NCBI GenBank assembly: GCA_049522195.1
Contig: JBEKOB010000009.1
Coordinates: 4,076 to 68,075, forward strand
Length of the DNA: 64,000 nucleotides
Source of the DNA: UBA9647 sp049522195
GTDB lineage: Bacteria > Bacteroidota > Ignavibacteria > UBA10030
Direction: 5' to 3'
Of the stretch, positions 49,645 to 58,479 are shown one piece after another (positions within the stretch are counted from its first letter, which is position 1; each line of letters begins with the position of its first letter). A program made the translations under genes and the position numbers. Below the pieces are notes generated by a model, which was not told where the DNA came from, did not search any database, and was given only the letters and a program-made list of their open reading frames with translations.

Positions 49645-50313
49645 TTAGGAAGAAGAGTTCTGTGAACCTTCGATCCTGTTGGTCGCTTCGTGCGGATTGG
49701 CGGAGGCCTGTGCAGGTAGTCCTTCCGGAGGATTCGAGCTCACTGCTGAATCCTCAAGGGACTTGTCGGGTTGCTCGGATTCAGTGAAACGGCGGTGAAA
49801 GACGAGCAGCATGACAACACCTATCGATACAGAGGAATCAGCAAGGTTGAAAACGGGAAACCGATTCAGATGGAAGCCCATCAAGGTAATATTGAAGAAA
49901 TCGACATCGATGAAATCGACCACCTTGCCGTAGAACAGAGGCCCTTCACCAAAAATCACTCCGTAGAACACACGGTCGATAAGGTTACCGATCGCCCCGC
50001 CGAGGATGAGTGCCAGAGCCAGGCGAATGACAAATGCTTCATCCCGGATCTTATAGAGATAGATGAAGATACCGATGCTAGCGAAAATGGAGAAGATGGT
50101 GAGAAAGAGCTTTCCGCCGACATCGATTCCGAATGCCATGCCCGGATTTTCGATGAACGTCAGGCGCAGGAAATCGCCGAAGATGGGATAGCTTGCTCCG
50201 AGGGGGATGCCCGCGTGGTAAAGGCTGAGGACCGGAACATCAAACCCTTTGATAAAAAGCTTCGCAGCCTGGTCAACCAGGACGACTATTCCCGTCAGAT
50301 ACAAAACGCGCAT
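49645..50313 (-). CDS. lspA: Lipoprotein signal peptidase with long C-terminal tail
   Basis: 222 residues. Four membrane helices and the catalytic pair D114 (GNLIDRVFYG) and D159 (FNLADSSVSIG) identify signal peptidase II, an inner-membrane aspartic protease that removes signal peptides from prolipoproteins. The usual length is about 160-175; here about 45 extra residues follow, poor in hydrophobics and rich in Ser, Glu, Pro and Asn (EQPDKSLEDSAVSSNPPEG...). The tail is probably cytoplasmic and disordered. Its use is unknown. It fits the lipoprotein genes found in the window. Directly upstream of rluD. Confidence 0.94.
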   Translation of the reverse strand: MRVLYLTGIVVLVDQAAKLFIKGFDVPVLSLYHAGIPLGASYPIFGDFLRLTFIENPGMAFGIDVGGKLFLTIFSIFASIGIFIYLYKIRDEAFVIRLALALILGGAIGNLIDRVFYGVIFGEGPLFYGKVVDFIDVDFFNITLMGFHLNRFPVFNLADSSVSIGVVMLLVFHRRFTESEQPDKSLEDSAVSSNPPEGLPAQASANPHEATNRIEGSQNSSS

Positions 50314-50357
50314 TATCGATAGCCTTTGAGGAACTGATGATAAGAAAGTGTCGCCGA

Positions 50358-50867
50358 CTATCGCCCGCGTTTCAGTTTACACTTGATGCAAAGCTGGGCA
50401 TGAGGAACTGCTTGAAGCCGCTCCTTGTCGATCAGACTTCCGCAATCCAGACAGAATCCGTAATCTCCCTTTTCGATTCTCTTCAGTGCATCGTCGAGGT
50501 AGTTCAGAAACTTCCCTTCGCGTGAAGCGAACAAGAACGTCTTCTCGCGCTCCATCGTGTCTGTTCCTTGTTCCATGTGGAGAGAGTACGTGGAGTTCTC
50601 AGTCACGTACTCGCCGGTCTGAACATCCATCATGCTCGCCTTCAGCGTCTCGAGTTCCTCGAGGATCTCCTTCCGCTTCTCAATGATGAGCTCTTTGAAA
50701 TGAGCCAACTCAGTTTTCGAAAACCCACGGGGGGCGACAGGCGGTTTTGCCGGAGCGGGCTTCGCTTTGGCCTTCACCGGCGGCTTAGCCTTCGCGACGA
50801 TCTTGATCTTGGTCTTCGCCGACGGCTTGAGTGACGCTGATTTCTTGGTTGTGATTTTCTTCGCCAT
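50358..50867 (-). CDS. DksA/TraR-type zinc-finger protein with basic N-terminal tail
   Basis: 169 residues from ATG 50867, which has GGAGGAG 7 bases before it (the TTG at 50873 is too close). Residues about 1-48 are Lys/Ala/Pro-rich (KITTKKSASLKPSAKTKIKIVAKAKPPVKAKAKP). A coiled coil (KELIIEKRKEILEELETLK) and the zinc finger CLDCG...CIKC follow (DYGFCLDCGSLIDKERLQAVP). DksA-type proteins act on RNA polymerase through its secondary channel; this one lacks the canonical DxxDxA tip at the usual place, so it may be a different TraR/DksA relative. It is placed between ileS and lspA, as in many Bacteroidota and Deltaproteobacteria. Confidence 0.85.
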   Translation of the reverse strand: MAKKITTKKSASLKPSAKTKIKIVAKAKPPVKAKAKPAPAKPPVAPRGFSKTELAHFKELIIEKRKEILEELETLKASMMDVQTGEYVTENSTYSLHMEQGTDTMEREKTFLFASREGKFLNYLDDALKRIEKGDYGFCLDCGSLIDKERLQAVPHAQLCIKCKLKRGR

Positions 50868-50891
50868 GTCCAATCTCCTCCGTTATGAGTG

Positions 50892-50929
50892 CTGTTGGGC
50901 GTTTGCTTGACAGCGGTCAACACCAACAG
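50892..50929. promoter_or_regulatory. Nested hairpin between ileS and the dksA-like gene
   Basis: CTGTTGG (50892-50898) pairs with CCAACAG (50923-50929), enclosing TTGAC/GTCAA (50907-50911 / 50916-50920). No T run follows, so it is more likely a processing or attenuating structure in the leader of the dksA-like gene than a terminator. Confidence 0.4.
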
Positions 50930-50968
50930 GGTGCCACTGTAGAACGTGCAAACTTGTGTAGTTAATTC

Positions 50969-53900
50969 TTAAGAGTCAATACTCTTCTCAATCCCAATCG
51001 ATGCCGCCTCTCCGTTAATATCTGCGTCCACAAGAGTTAGCGTCGGTGGGGGAATGTTTGATAGTTCGGTCGCGAGAGTCTCCTGCTGCACATACGCCGA
51101 AAGCCGCGCCAATGCCTTTGCCAGCCGCTCTGAAGACCGGTGGAAGATCCTGATGCGGTCGGTGACTTCGAATCCCGCATCCTTCCGCATGTTTTGCACA
51201 CGGTTAACGAACTCGCGAGCGAGGCCTTCCTCGATCAATTCATCATCCAGTTCCGTGTCGAGAGCCACAGTCAACGATCCGTCAGATTCCACCATCCAAC
51301 CTTTGAGATCTTCATGCAGGACTTCGACATCTTCTTTGGCGATAGCGTATTCGACGCCGTTGACTGGTACGACCATCGTCCCCTCACGCTCCAGCCGAGA
51401 AATTTCCTGTGAAGTGAATTCCCGGATCCGGGCCGCGATGGGCTGCACAGTCTTTCCGAATTTCTGACCGAGCGAACGGAAGTTCGGCTTCGCTTTCTTC
51501 CTGACGATGCCTGAATCATCCGTGACAAACTCGATCTGTTTTACATTGATCTCTTCGAGAATCACATCTTCCATCTGCTTGATCACCGCCCGATCGTGCT
51601 CATTCGATACCGGCAGGATGATCTTCTTCAGCGGCTGTCGCACCTTGAGATTTGATTTCATACGCATGGCCCGGACGAGGCTGGTGATCTTGATTGCCCG
51701 TTCCATCCGCTCCTCGAGAACAGGGTTGATAACGCTCTCATCGACTGCAGGCACGTAGCACAGGTGCACCGACTCGGGGTCGCCCTGGTTCGTCACCGCG
51801 TTCAGGTTCTGATGCAACACCTCTGCCAGGAAGGGAGCAAACGGGGCCATCAGCTTGGAGACTGCGACCATGCATTCATACAGAGTCTGGTATGCCGCTG
51901 TCTTGTCCTTCCCCTTCTCACTTTTCCAGAAACGACGACGATTGCGGCGGACGTACCAGTTAGACAACTGATCGATCGTAAAATCGCTGATGGCGCGCGC
52001 AGCACGGGTGACATCGTAGTCACTCATCCACTGCATGTAGTTCTTGACCAGGGAATTCAGCTCCGAGAGGATCCACTGATCGATCTCGGCCCGCTCGGCA
52101 GGCGGAATGCGGGCTTCGGTAAACTCAAACTGATCGATGTTTGCGTAGAGCGCGAAGAATGCGTACGTGTTGACGAGCGTGCTGAAGAACTTGCGCTGGA
52201 CCTCGGCAATGCCTTCCTCATCAAACAGCGTCGGGCGCCAGACCGGACTGTTGGCAACAAGATACCACCGAGTGGCATCGGCGCCGTACTTCCGCAGAAG
52301 CTCGAACGGATCGACGGAGTTCTTCTTGGACTTGGACATCTTCTGTCCCTGCTTGTCCAGGATGAGCTCGTTCACGAGCACATTTTTGTAGGCCGGCTTG
52401 TCAAACAAAAACGTGCCGATCGAATGCAGCGTGTAGAACCAACCACGCGTCTGATCGATTCCTTCAGAGATGAAGTCGGCTGGATAGCTGTTTTCGAAAA
52501 TGTCTTTGTGCTCAAACGGATAGTGCCACTGGGCGAACGGCATGGATCCAGAGTCGAACCACACGTCGATGAGCTCGGGCGTCCGCTTCATTGTCCCGCC
52601 ACAGTCTTTGCAAACAAATGTCACACCATCGACGTACGGCTTGTGGAGATCGAGCGGATCGGGAACATGGCTCCCTTCTTTCAATTCTTGAACACTTCCG
52701 ACGCATTTTTGATTTCCACATCCCTCGCAGAGCCATATCGGCAACGGCGTTCCCCAGAACCGATCGCGGGAAAGCGCCCAGTCTTTGTTTTCTTCAAGCC
52801 AATTCCCAAACCTTCCGGAGCCAACTTCCGCCGGGATCCAGCGAATTGTATTGTTGAGCTCGATCATCCGTTGTGCATACGCTGTCGTGCGGATGTACCA
52901 TGATTCCCTTGCGTAATACAGAAGCGGCGAAGCACATCGCCAGCAATGCGGGTAGCTGTGGAGATGCGTCTCCTTCTTATAGAGAATGCCGCGATGCTTG
53001 AGCTCGGCGATGATCTCCGGATCGGCGTCTTTTACAAACCTGTGTGCCCACGGGGTCACTTCAGGACCGAAATTGCCCGACTTGTCAACCGGATGGATCG
53101 TCGGGAGACCATATTTCCGACCGATCTGATAATCATCCTCACCATACGCAGGAGCAATGTGAACAATACCGGAGCCATCTTCTGTTGTGACGAATTCGCC
53201 TTCGATGACGTACCAGCCTTTTTCCTTCGGAAAGTGGTATGCATAGAGCCGCTCGTACTCTTTGCCGGCAAGCGTAGAGCCCTTGAACTTCTCAAGGACA
53301 GTATATTCGTCGCCAAGTACGCCAAGCCGCGCCTCCGCAAGGATCAACTTTTCGCCGTGATGCTCGACCCTTACGTAGTCAATATCGGAGTGGACAGCCA
53401 GCGCAACGTTTGAGATAAGAGTCCAGGGGGTCGTTGTCCACACGAGGAAGAACGTATTGTCCTCGCCTTTGACCTTCATCTTCACATACACCGACGGGTC
53501 CTTCACGTCCTTGTAACCGAGGGACACCTCGTGCGATGAAAGCGGCGTTTCACAACGGGGGCAGTAGGGCTGGATCTTGTACCCCTTGTAGATCATCCCT
53601 TTGTCAAAGTACTGCTTGAGCGCCCACCAGACCGATTCGATATAATTGTTTTCAAAGGTAACGTACGGATGGGCAAGATCAACCCAATACCCCATCATGC
53701 GGGTCATCTCTTCCCAATCCACTTTATACTTCCAGACCGACTTCTTGCACTCTTCATTGAACTTCGCGATACCGTACTGGACGATCTCATCTTTGTGCTT
53801 GAAGCCAAGTGCTTTCTCTACTTCGATCTCAACCGGAAGACCGTGTGTGTCCCACCCCGCCTTCCGATGCACTTGAAATCCCTGCATCGTCTTGAAGCGG

Positions 53901-54109
53901 CAGACGAGATCCTTCAGCGTACGGCTCATGATGTGGTGAATGCCGGGCCGGCCGTTGGCGGTTGGAGGACCCTCGTAGAACGTGAACGCCGGTTTTCCTT
54001 CGCGTGAAGTGACACTCTTTTTGAAGACGCCGCGGTCGTCCCAGAATTTCAGGATTTCGCTTTCGAGCGAATGGTAATTGATTTTGTCTGTCAGTTGCTT
54101 AAACGGCAT
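50969..54109 (-). CDS. ileS: Isoleucyl-tRNA synthetase
   Basis: 1046 residues. The class I signature HIGH appears as GIHH (residues 56-59 in PTANGRPGIHHIMSR), followed by VHRKAGWDTHGLPVEIEVEKALG, and KMSKS is intact near residue 590 (GQKMSKSKKNSVDP). The editing domain lies between. The C-terminal part has no Cys4 zinc motif at the very end as in the E. coli enzyme, and the chain is longer than 940 residues, which together point to the IleS2 (eukaryote-like) form often tolerant of mupirocin. This subtype is inferred. It charges tRNA-Ile. No T-box is visible. It precedes the dksA-like gene. Confidence 0.96.
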   Translation of the reverse strand: MPFKQLTDKINYHSLESEILKFWDDRGVFKKSVTSREGKPAFTFYEGPPTANGRPGIHHIMSRTLKDLVCRFKTMQGFQVHRKAGWDTHGLPVEIEVEKALGFKHKDEIVQYGIAKFNEECKKSVWKYKVDWEEMTRMMGYWVDLAHPYVTFENNYIESVWWALKQYFDKGMIYKGYKIQPYCPRCETPLSSHEVSLGYKDVKDPSVYVKMKVKGEDNTFFLVWTTTPWTLISNVALAVHSDIDYVRVEHHGEKLILAEARLGVLGDEYTVLEKFKGSTLAGKEYERLYAYHFPKEKGWYVIEGEFVTTEDGSGIVHIAPAYGEDDYQIGRKYGLPTIHPVDKSGNFGPEVTPWAHRFVKDADPEIIAELKHRGILYKKETHLHSYPHCWRCASPLLYYARESWYIRTTAYAQRMIELNNTIRWIPAEVGSGRFGNWLEENKDWALSRDRFWGTPLPIWLCEGCGNQKCVGSVQELKEGSHVPDPLDLHKPYVDGVTFVCKDCGGTMKRTPELIDVWFDSGSMPFAQWHYPFEHKDIFENSYPADFISEGIDQTRGWFYTLHSIGTFLFDKPAYKNVLVNELILDKQGQKMSKSKKNSVDPFELLRKYGADATRWYLVANSPVWRPTLFDEEGIAEVQRKFFSTLVNTYAFFALYANIDQFEFTEARIPPAERAEIDQWILSELNSLVKNYMQWMSDYDVTRAARAISDFTIDQLSNWYVRRNRRRFWKSEKGKDKTAAYQTLYECMVAVSKLMAPFAPFLAEVLHQNLNAVTNQGDPESVHLCYVPAVDESVINPVLEERMERAIKITSLVRAMRMKSNLKVRQPLKKIILPVSNEHDRAVIKQMEDVILEEINVKQIEFVTDDSGIVRKKAKPNFRSLGQKFGKTVQPIAARIREFTSQEISRLEREGTMVVPVNGVEYAIAKEDVEVLHEDLKGWMVESDGSLTVALDTELDDELIEEGLAREFVNRVQNMRKDAGFEVTDRIRIFHRSSERLAKALARLSAYVQQETLATELSNIPPPTLTLVDADINGEAASIGIEKSIDS

Positions 54110-54145
54110 TGGAGTAACCGCAATGGAAACGTGATCAGAATCGGA

Positions 54146-54370
54146 CTACTTCTTGCCAACATTGGAGACGAGCCAGAGGATGCCGCTCAGCAGCAGGCTC
54201 AGGACCAGACTCGTGACGATCGGGAAGTAGAACTCCGTATGGTCTTTCTTGATGTGGATGTCGCCAGGCAGTTTGCCCAGGAGGGGAATTTTGTCGAAGA
54301 ACATCAGCACACACCCCACAGCAACCATCACAACACCGAAAACTACAAGTACTTTGCCCAAGTGCACCAT
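54146..54370 (-). CDS. DUF2905 small membrane protein
   Basis: 74 residues with two hydrophobic helices (GKVLVVFGVVMVAVGCVLMF and FPIVTSLVLSLLLSGILWLVS) separated by the conserved loop KIPLLGKLPGDIHIKKDHTEFYF, the signature of DUF2905. The function is unknown. It lies 36 bases upstream of ileS; an inverted heptamer array of GTTTTGA words ends just before it on its upstream side. It may be co-transcribed with ileS. Confidence 0.88.
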   Translation of the reverse strand: MVHLGKVLVVFGVVMVAVGCVLMFFDKIPLLGKLPGDIHIKKDHTEFYFPIVTSLVLSLLLSGILWLVSNVGKK

Positions 54371-54380
54371 AACACAATTG

Positions 54381-54448
54381 GTTTTGAGTTTGGAGTTTGG
54401 GGTTTTGAGTTTGCAGGTCGTAACTCAAGACTCAAAACTGAAAACTCA
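54381..54448. repeat. Inverted heptamer array (GTTTTGA)
   Basis: The left arm is GTTTTGA, GTTTGGA, GTTTGGG, GTTTTGA, GTTTGCA (54381-54415), then the spacer GGTCG, then TAACTCA, AGACTCA, AAACTGA, AAACTCA (54421-54448), the same word on the other strand. It fills the gap between the PNP 3' end and the DUF2905 start. Confidence 0.83.
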
Positions 54449-54456
54449 CTACCATT

Positions 54457-55281
54457 TTACGTCCTTTTCACCAATTCTTTCATGATCGCCGTCATCTTTG
54501 GTTCGGCTTTGTTTGCGACGGCAATGACCTCTTCAAGCGTGATCGGCTTCAACGTGTCGGGGAAACACTCGTCCGTGATGATCGACACTCCGAAGACTTT
54601 CATCCCCATATGCACCGCAACGATGTTCTCAGGGACTGTCGACATTCCTACTGCGTCAGCACCGATGGTTCGCAGAAAACGATATTCCGCTCTTGTTTCG
54701 AGATTCGGCCCCTGCATCGCGACATACACTCCCTTTTGAACCTTGATGCCGAGCTCCCGGGCAATACTCTCAGCCATTGTGATCAGTTCCTGACTGTACG
54801 GTTCCGACATATCAGGAAAGCGCGGACCGAGCGAGTCGTCATTCGGGCCGATCAGCGGATTATCGCCAAGCAGGTTGATGTGATCGGACATCAGCATGAC
54901 ATCGCCGCGGGCATACGACTGGTTGAGAGCTCCTGCCGCATTGGAAATGAGGAGCGTTTCGACTCCAAGGAATTTCATCACCCGGACGGGGAACGTGATC
55001 TGCTTCATCGCGTATCCCTCGTAATAGTGGAAGCGCCCCTGCATTACGACCACTTTCTTGCCGGCGAGGGTCCCGAAGATCAGCTTGCCGTGATGCGACT
55101 CTACCGTTGAGACAGGAAAATGCGGGATGTCGCCATAGTCGATGACGGTCTCTTTTTCAATTTCCTGGACGAGGGCTCCAAGACCGGTTCCCAGAATTAT
55201 GCCGATGGTCGGGGTTGCCAAGGTCTTCGTCCGGATGAACCGGACCGTTGCGTCGATATATGTATGGAGCTCACTTGGCAT
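54457..55281 (-). CDS. Purine-nucleoside phosphorylase (trimeric type)
   Basis: 274 residues. It has the pattern of the trimeric PNP/MTAP family: IGIILGTGLGALV near the N-terminus, VESHHGKLIFG, MQGRFHYYEGY, TLLISNAAGALNQSY, DHINLLGDNPLIGPN, YVAMQGPNLETRAEYRFLRTIGADAVGMSTVPE and ITDECFPD. The enzyme cleaves inosine and guanosine with phosphate. Normal length for the family. ATG at 55281 is 3 bases after the DivIVA-like gene stop, suggesting one transcript with it. Confidence 0.94.
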   Translation of the reverse strand: MPSELHTYIDATVRFIRTKTLATPTIGIILGTGLGALVQEIEKETVIDYGDIPHFPVSTVESHHGKLIFGTLAGKKVVVMQGRFHYYEGYAMKQITFPVRVMKFLGVETLLISNAAGALNQSYARGDVMLMSDHINLLGDNPLIGPNDDSLGPRFPDMSEPYSQELITMAESIARELGIKVQKGVYVAMQGPNLETRAEYRFLRTIGADAVGMSTVPENIVAVHMGMKVFGVSIITDECFPDTLKPITLEEVIAVANKAEPKMTAIMKELVKRT

Positions 55282-55284
55282 CGG

Positions 55285-55812
55285 TCAGAGCTTCTTCAGA
55301 ATTTCATCAATCTCAATATGATCTTTGCCAGTCCCCCTCGAGGAATCCTGGTGTGAAGGATCGTCATCAATTTCCAGCGCCTTGATAAGATCGATCTCCG
55401 ACGTAAGGAGCACCTTCAGTCTGCTGAGGATACTTTCTTTGCGCGCCTTGAGGTTTGCGATCTCCTCCTTCATGCGGCCGAAATCCATCCTCGCCTTGTC
55501 CACAATCTGCGCCGCTTTGAGCTCGGATTCTTGGACAATCAGCGTGGCTTCCTTGCGCGAATTCTCTATCTCCTTGCCGCTTGTCTCCTGAGCCTGGAGA
55601 AGGGTCTGCTGCAGCGTCTTCTCCATGTTCTTATAGTCTTTGAGCTGCGTCTCCAGTTCGATCTGCTTGTCCTTCAGATCCTTGTTTCGGGAGAGGACAT
55701 CCTCGAGCTCATGCGAGAGCATATCCAGAAAGGTATCGACCTCCACGGGGTCATAGCCCCGCATCACTTTTTTGAATTGCTGCCTTTTGATTTCAAGCGG
55801 TGTAATCTTCAT
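55285..55812 (-). CDS. DivIVA-domain coiled-coil protein
   Basis: 175 residues from ATG 55812 (a GTG nine bases upstream is also open). The N-terminal membrane-binding DivIVA motif is MKITPLEIKRQQFKKVMRGYDPVEVDTFLDML, followed by a long coiled coil (DVLSRNKDLKDKQIELETQLKDY, EIENSRKEATLIVQESELKAAQIV). DivIVA-type proteins mark poles or septa. The middle 'EAxxIVxESExKAxQIV' region is typical of the family. Downstream PNP is 3 bases away. YggS lies upstream beyond a 186-base gap (55813-55998) without recognised features; the usual yggT gene of such clusters is missing. Confidence 0.9.
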   Translation of the reverse strand: MKITPLEIKRQQFKKVMRGYDPVEVDTFLDMLSHELEDVLSRNKDLKDKQIELETQLKDYKNMEKTLQQTLLQAQETSGKEIENSRKEATLIVQESELKAAQIVDKARMDFGRMKEEIANLKARKESILSRLKVLLTSEIDLIKALEIDDDPSHQDSSRGTGKDHIEIDEILKKL

Positions 55813-55998
55813 TCTCTCCACCTTTCATAGAGTGAGAGATGATGGGGTTCTTTCTCCAGAACATCGTGACAAAAGAGCGAACCACCACGTGCGCCAAAAA
55901 GACTACTGGGTTATTGTCCCTGGACTATCAAACTCAATCAATCCTGGCGGATGTGACCATTGATTGACCTGCAGTAACCGTCCGTCGTCGGCATATTC

Positions 55999-56694
55999 TC
56001 AGACCGTATACGTGCGCTCCCCAAAAATCGCCGTCCCAATCCGCACAATCGTCGATCCCTCTTCTATAGCAACCTCGAAATCGTGGGTCATTCCCATCGA
56101 GAGATGTCGCATCGAAACATTCTCGATTCCTTCACGCACGATCTTATCTCTGAGTGCAACTAATTGCTGAAACGAAGGGCGGGAATCGTTGGGGTCGTCG
56201 GAAAATGGCCCCATCGTCATCAATCCCTGCACTCTGACCCGGTTGAATTTCGCGATTCGCTTCACCAGATCCAGTGTCCCCTCAGGCGGAATGCCGTACT
56301 TGGTTGCCTCGTCGGTGGTGTGAACCTCGATGAGAATATCGAGAGAGCGTCCCATTCTCTCCCCTCTCTTCTGAAGCTCATCGGCCAGGCGATCGTTATC
56401 CACCGAGTGGATAAGGTAAACGTGCTCCGCTATGTATTTGACTTTGTTGCTTTGGAGATGGCCGATAAAATGCCACCGGACACGCTCATCGCTGATCTGG
56501 GAGCGTTTTTCAAGAAATTCCTGAGCATAATTCTCGCCGAAGTCAAAGAGCTCCGCATCGATGGCATCGCGGATGCTGTCAATCCCAAAAGTCTTCGAAA
56601 CGCCCAGCAGAAGAACGTCTTCGGGATTGCGTCCGCAACGGGAACAGACCTCCCGGATGCGTTTCCTTACGATTTCTACGTTCTCCTTTACCAT
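55999..56694 (-). CDS. YggS-family PLP-binding protein
   Basis: 231 residues of the PLPBP/YggS family. The PLP lysine is in VLLLGVSKTF (about residue 34), with WHFIGHLQSNKVKYI, VHSVDNDRLADELQK, VEVHTT-like LIEVHTTDEATKYG, and RHLSMGMTHDFEVAIEEGSTIVRIG near the end. The protein has a TIM-barrel fold of alanine racemase type but no known enzyme activity; it keeps pyridoxal phosphate and amino-acid pools balanced. A promoter lies just upstream. It commonly precedes cell-division genes, here divIVA. Confidence 0.93.
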   Translation of the reverse strand: MVKENVEIVRKRIREVCSRCGRNPEDVLLLGVSKTFGIDSIRDAIDAELFDFGENYAQEFLEKRSQISDERVRWHFIGHLQSNKVKYIAEHVYLIHSVDNDRLADELQKRGERMGRSLDILIEVHTTDEATKYGIPPEGTLDLVKRIAKFNRVRVQGLMTMGPFSDDPNDSRPSFQQLVALRDKIVREGIENVSMRHLSMGMTHDFEVAIEEGSTIVRIGTAIFGERTYTV

Positions 56695-56715
56695 TTTACC
56701 ACTTTTGAGGAATCA

Positions 56716-56744
56716 AATATACCCCAAGAACGTACGAAAATCAA
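56716..56744 (-). promoter_or_regulatory. Sigma70-type promoter of yggS
   Basis: On the minus strand TTGATT (56744-56739), 17 bases, TATATT (56721-56716). The leader would be about 15 bases. It lies in the divergent gap with the TPR gene. Confidence 0.62.
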
Positions 56745-56887
56745 TCAGAAAAAGCTTGTCAGGGCTGTCTTAAACGAATTGCCAAGCGCTCTCAAGTCGG
56801 TGTTCTTGACTGCCACTCCAAATTTCGCTTAATTGATTGGAGTACATCATTTCCAACCAGCAACAATCGGCAAGAGGCGCTCCAGGT

Positions 56888-58306
56888 ATGTCAGGGCTCG
56901 ACAACTTTGATGATGATGAGCACCTCCCTCGGCCCAACGACCGTTCGGACGATGATCTTCGTCGTTTTCGTGAGCAGCTGAGAAACGGCGAGAAGGACAT
57001 CAACAACACCGAGGCCCTTGAGGAGATCATCCAGTTCTACTTCGAACACGGCCAGTTCGAGGAGGCCCTGCACTTTGTCGACCGGTTGCTCTCTTTTGAG
57101 CCATTCAGCAGCGACGCCTGGCAGCGGAAAGGGATGATCCTCAACAACCTATACCGCTATGATGAGGCCCTCACCTGCTACGATAAGGCACTCCAGCTCA
57201 ATCCAACAGATCCCGAAGTCTTTGTGAACCGGGGTATCACACTCGATAACCTCAACAGGGTGGATGAGGCACTCCAGTCCTTCAACTCTTCTCTTGAACT
57301 CGAGCCCCTCTATGAGGACGCCCTTTTCCATAAGGGGGTGACGCTCGAAAAGCAGGAGAAATTCGACGAGGCGGTCGCCATCTTTCGTCTCATGCTCGAC
57401 ATGAACTCAGAGCACCCGGACGCCTGGTATGAGCTTGGATATTGCTACGATTTCCTCGAGAAACTCGAGGAATCGGCCAAATGCTATGACGAGCATCTCA
57501 ACAGGGACCCGTACAATTTCAACGCCTGGTACAACAGAGGAATTGTTCTGAACCGGCTGGGTCAATATACCAAGTCGATCGAGAGTTATGAGATGGCATT
57601 GGCGATCAAGGAGGATTTCCCTTCGGCGTGGTATAACAAGGGGAATGCATATGCAAATCTGGGAAGGCTCTACGACGCTATCGACTGCTTCAAGCTAACG
57701 TTGAAATTTGAGCCGGGGGATGTTCCCGCCTGGCACAATCTGGGCAATGCCTACGAAGAGCTGGGACTCTATAAAGAAGCGATTGCTGCCTTTTCGAACG
57801 CCCTCAAGTATGATGAGAACCACTACGAATCGTATTTCGGCAGAGGCAGCTGCTATGACGCTCTGGAGCAGCCGAAGAAGGCGTTAATTGAATACAAGAA
57901 GGCCATCAGCATCAATCCGGAATATGCAGAGCTCTGGCACGCAAAGGCAGATGCCGAATACAATCTGGGCAGGATCGAGGAATGTCTCGAGAGCTACCGG
58001 ATGGTGCTGAAGCTGGATGCGTCGAACTCCGAGGCGTGGTTTGACTACGGGGATACTCTTTATGAGACGGGTAAGATAATTGATTCAACAGAAGCTCTGA
58101 AGAAGTGCGTAAAGTTAACTCCTCAGTACGCTCCGGCACATTACACGCTTGCCAAGATTCATATCCTGTTGCACGAGCACAAGGCCGCGGTCGAGTCCCT
58201 CTCGCTCGCGTTCTCGCTTGAACCGGAGCTGATGAAACAGTTCAAGAAGGACTATCCGGATCTGAAGTCCCATCGCGATTTCGCTCCCCTGTTGAAGAAG
58301 CAATAA
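56888..58306 (+). CDS. TPR-repeat protein (about 12 units)
   Basis: 472 residues from ATG 56888 (MSGLDNFDDDEHLPRP); a TTG at 56837 is also in frame. After an acidic opening about 12 tetratricopeptide repeats run without break, e.g. AWQRKGMILNNLYRYDEALTCYDKALQLNP, AWYELGYCYDFLEKLEESAKCYDEHL and AWYNKGNAYANLGRLYDAIDCFKLTLKFEP. No signal peptide or membrane segment. Such superhelices bind partner proteins; the partner is unknown. It is the first gene of the plus-strand run ending with larE. A possible TTGACT lies upstream (about 56811) but without a good -10. Confidence 0.88.
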   Translation: MSGLDNFDDDEHLPRPNDRSDDDLRRFREQLRNGEKDINNTEALEEIIQFYFEHGQFEEALHFVDRLLSFEPFSSDAWQRKGMILNNLYRYDEALTCYDKALQLNPTDPEVFVNRGITLDNLNRVDEALQSFNSSLELEPLYEDALFHKGVTLEKQEKFDEAVAIFRLMLDMNSEHPDAWYELGYCYDFLEKLEESAKCYDEHLNRDPYNFNAWYNRGIVLNRLGQYTKSIESYEMALAIKEDFPSAWYNKGNAYANLGRLYDAIDCFKLTLKFEPGDVPAWHNLGNAYEELGLYKEAIAAFSNALKYDENHYESYFGRGSCYDALEQPKKALIEYKKAISINPEYAELWHAKADAEYNLGRIEECLESYRMVLKLDASNSEAWFDYGDTLYETGKIIDSTEALKKCVKLTPQYAPAHYTLAKIHILLHEHKAAVESLSLAFSLEPELMKQFKKDYPDLKSHRDFAPLLKKQ

Positions 58307-58309
58307 CCC

Positions 58310-58425
58310 TTCGTTATTCGAAATTCGATATTCGTCATTGGATATTGCCGGGAACTTCCGGCTCTTTCGAATTGAATATCCGAGACCGGGCCACGAATAT
58401 CGAGCAGAGAATAGTAGAGGATGAG
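58310..58425. repeat. Inverted heptamer array around a hairpin (TTCGNNA)
   Basis: The left arm is TTCGTTA, TTCGAAA, TTCGATA, TTCGTCA, TTGGATA (58310-58344). The centre is GCCGG-GAACTT-CCGGC (58347-58362), a perfect 5-bp hairpin. The right side has degenerate inverted words (TTTCGAATTGAATATC, CGAATATCGAG). It lies between the TPR gene and aroE. Confidence 0.7.
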
Positions 58426-58479
58426 CAGAGTTCCAAATGTCGTGAGAGGCAAAACTCTTCACGAGCACGAGGTTATGAA

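Noticed and set aside
51764..52903. 379-codon open frame on the plus strand
   Set aside because: Antisense to ileS, which is complete with its motifs; no independent evidence.
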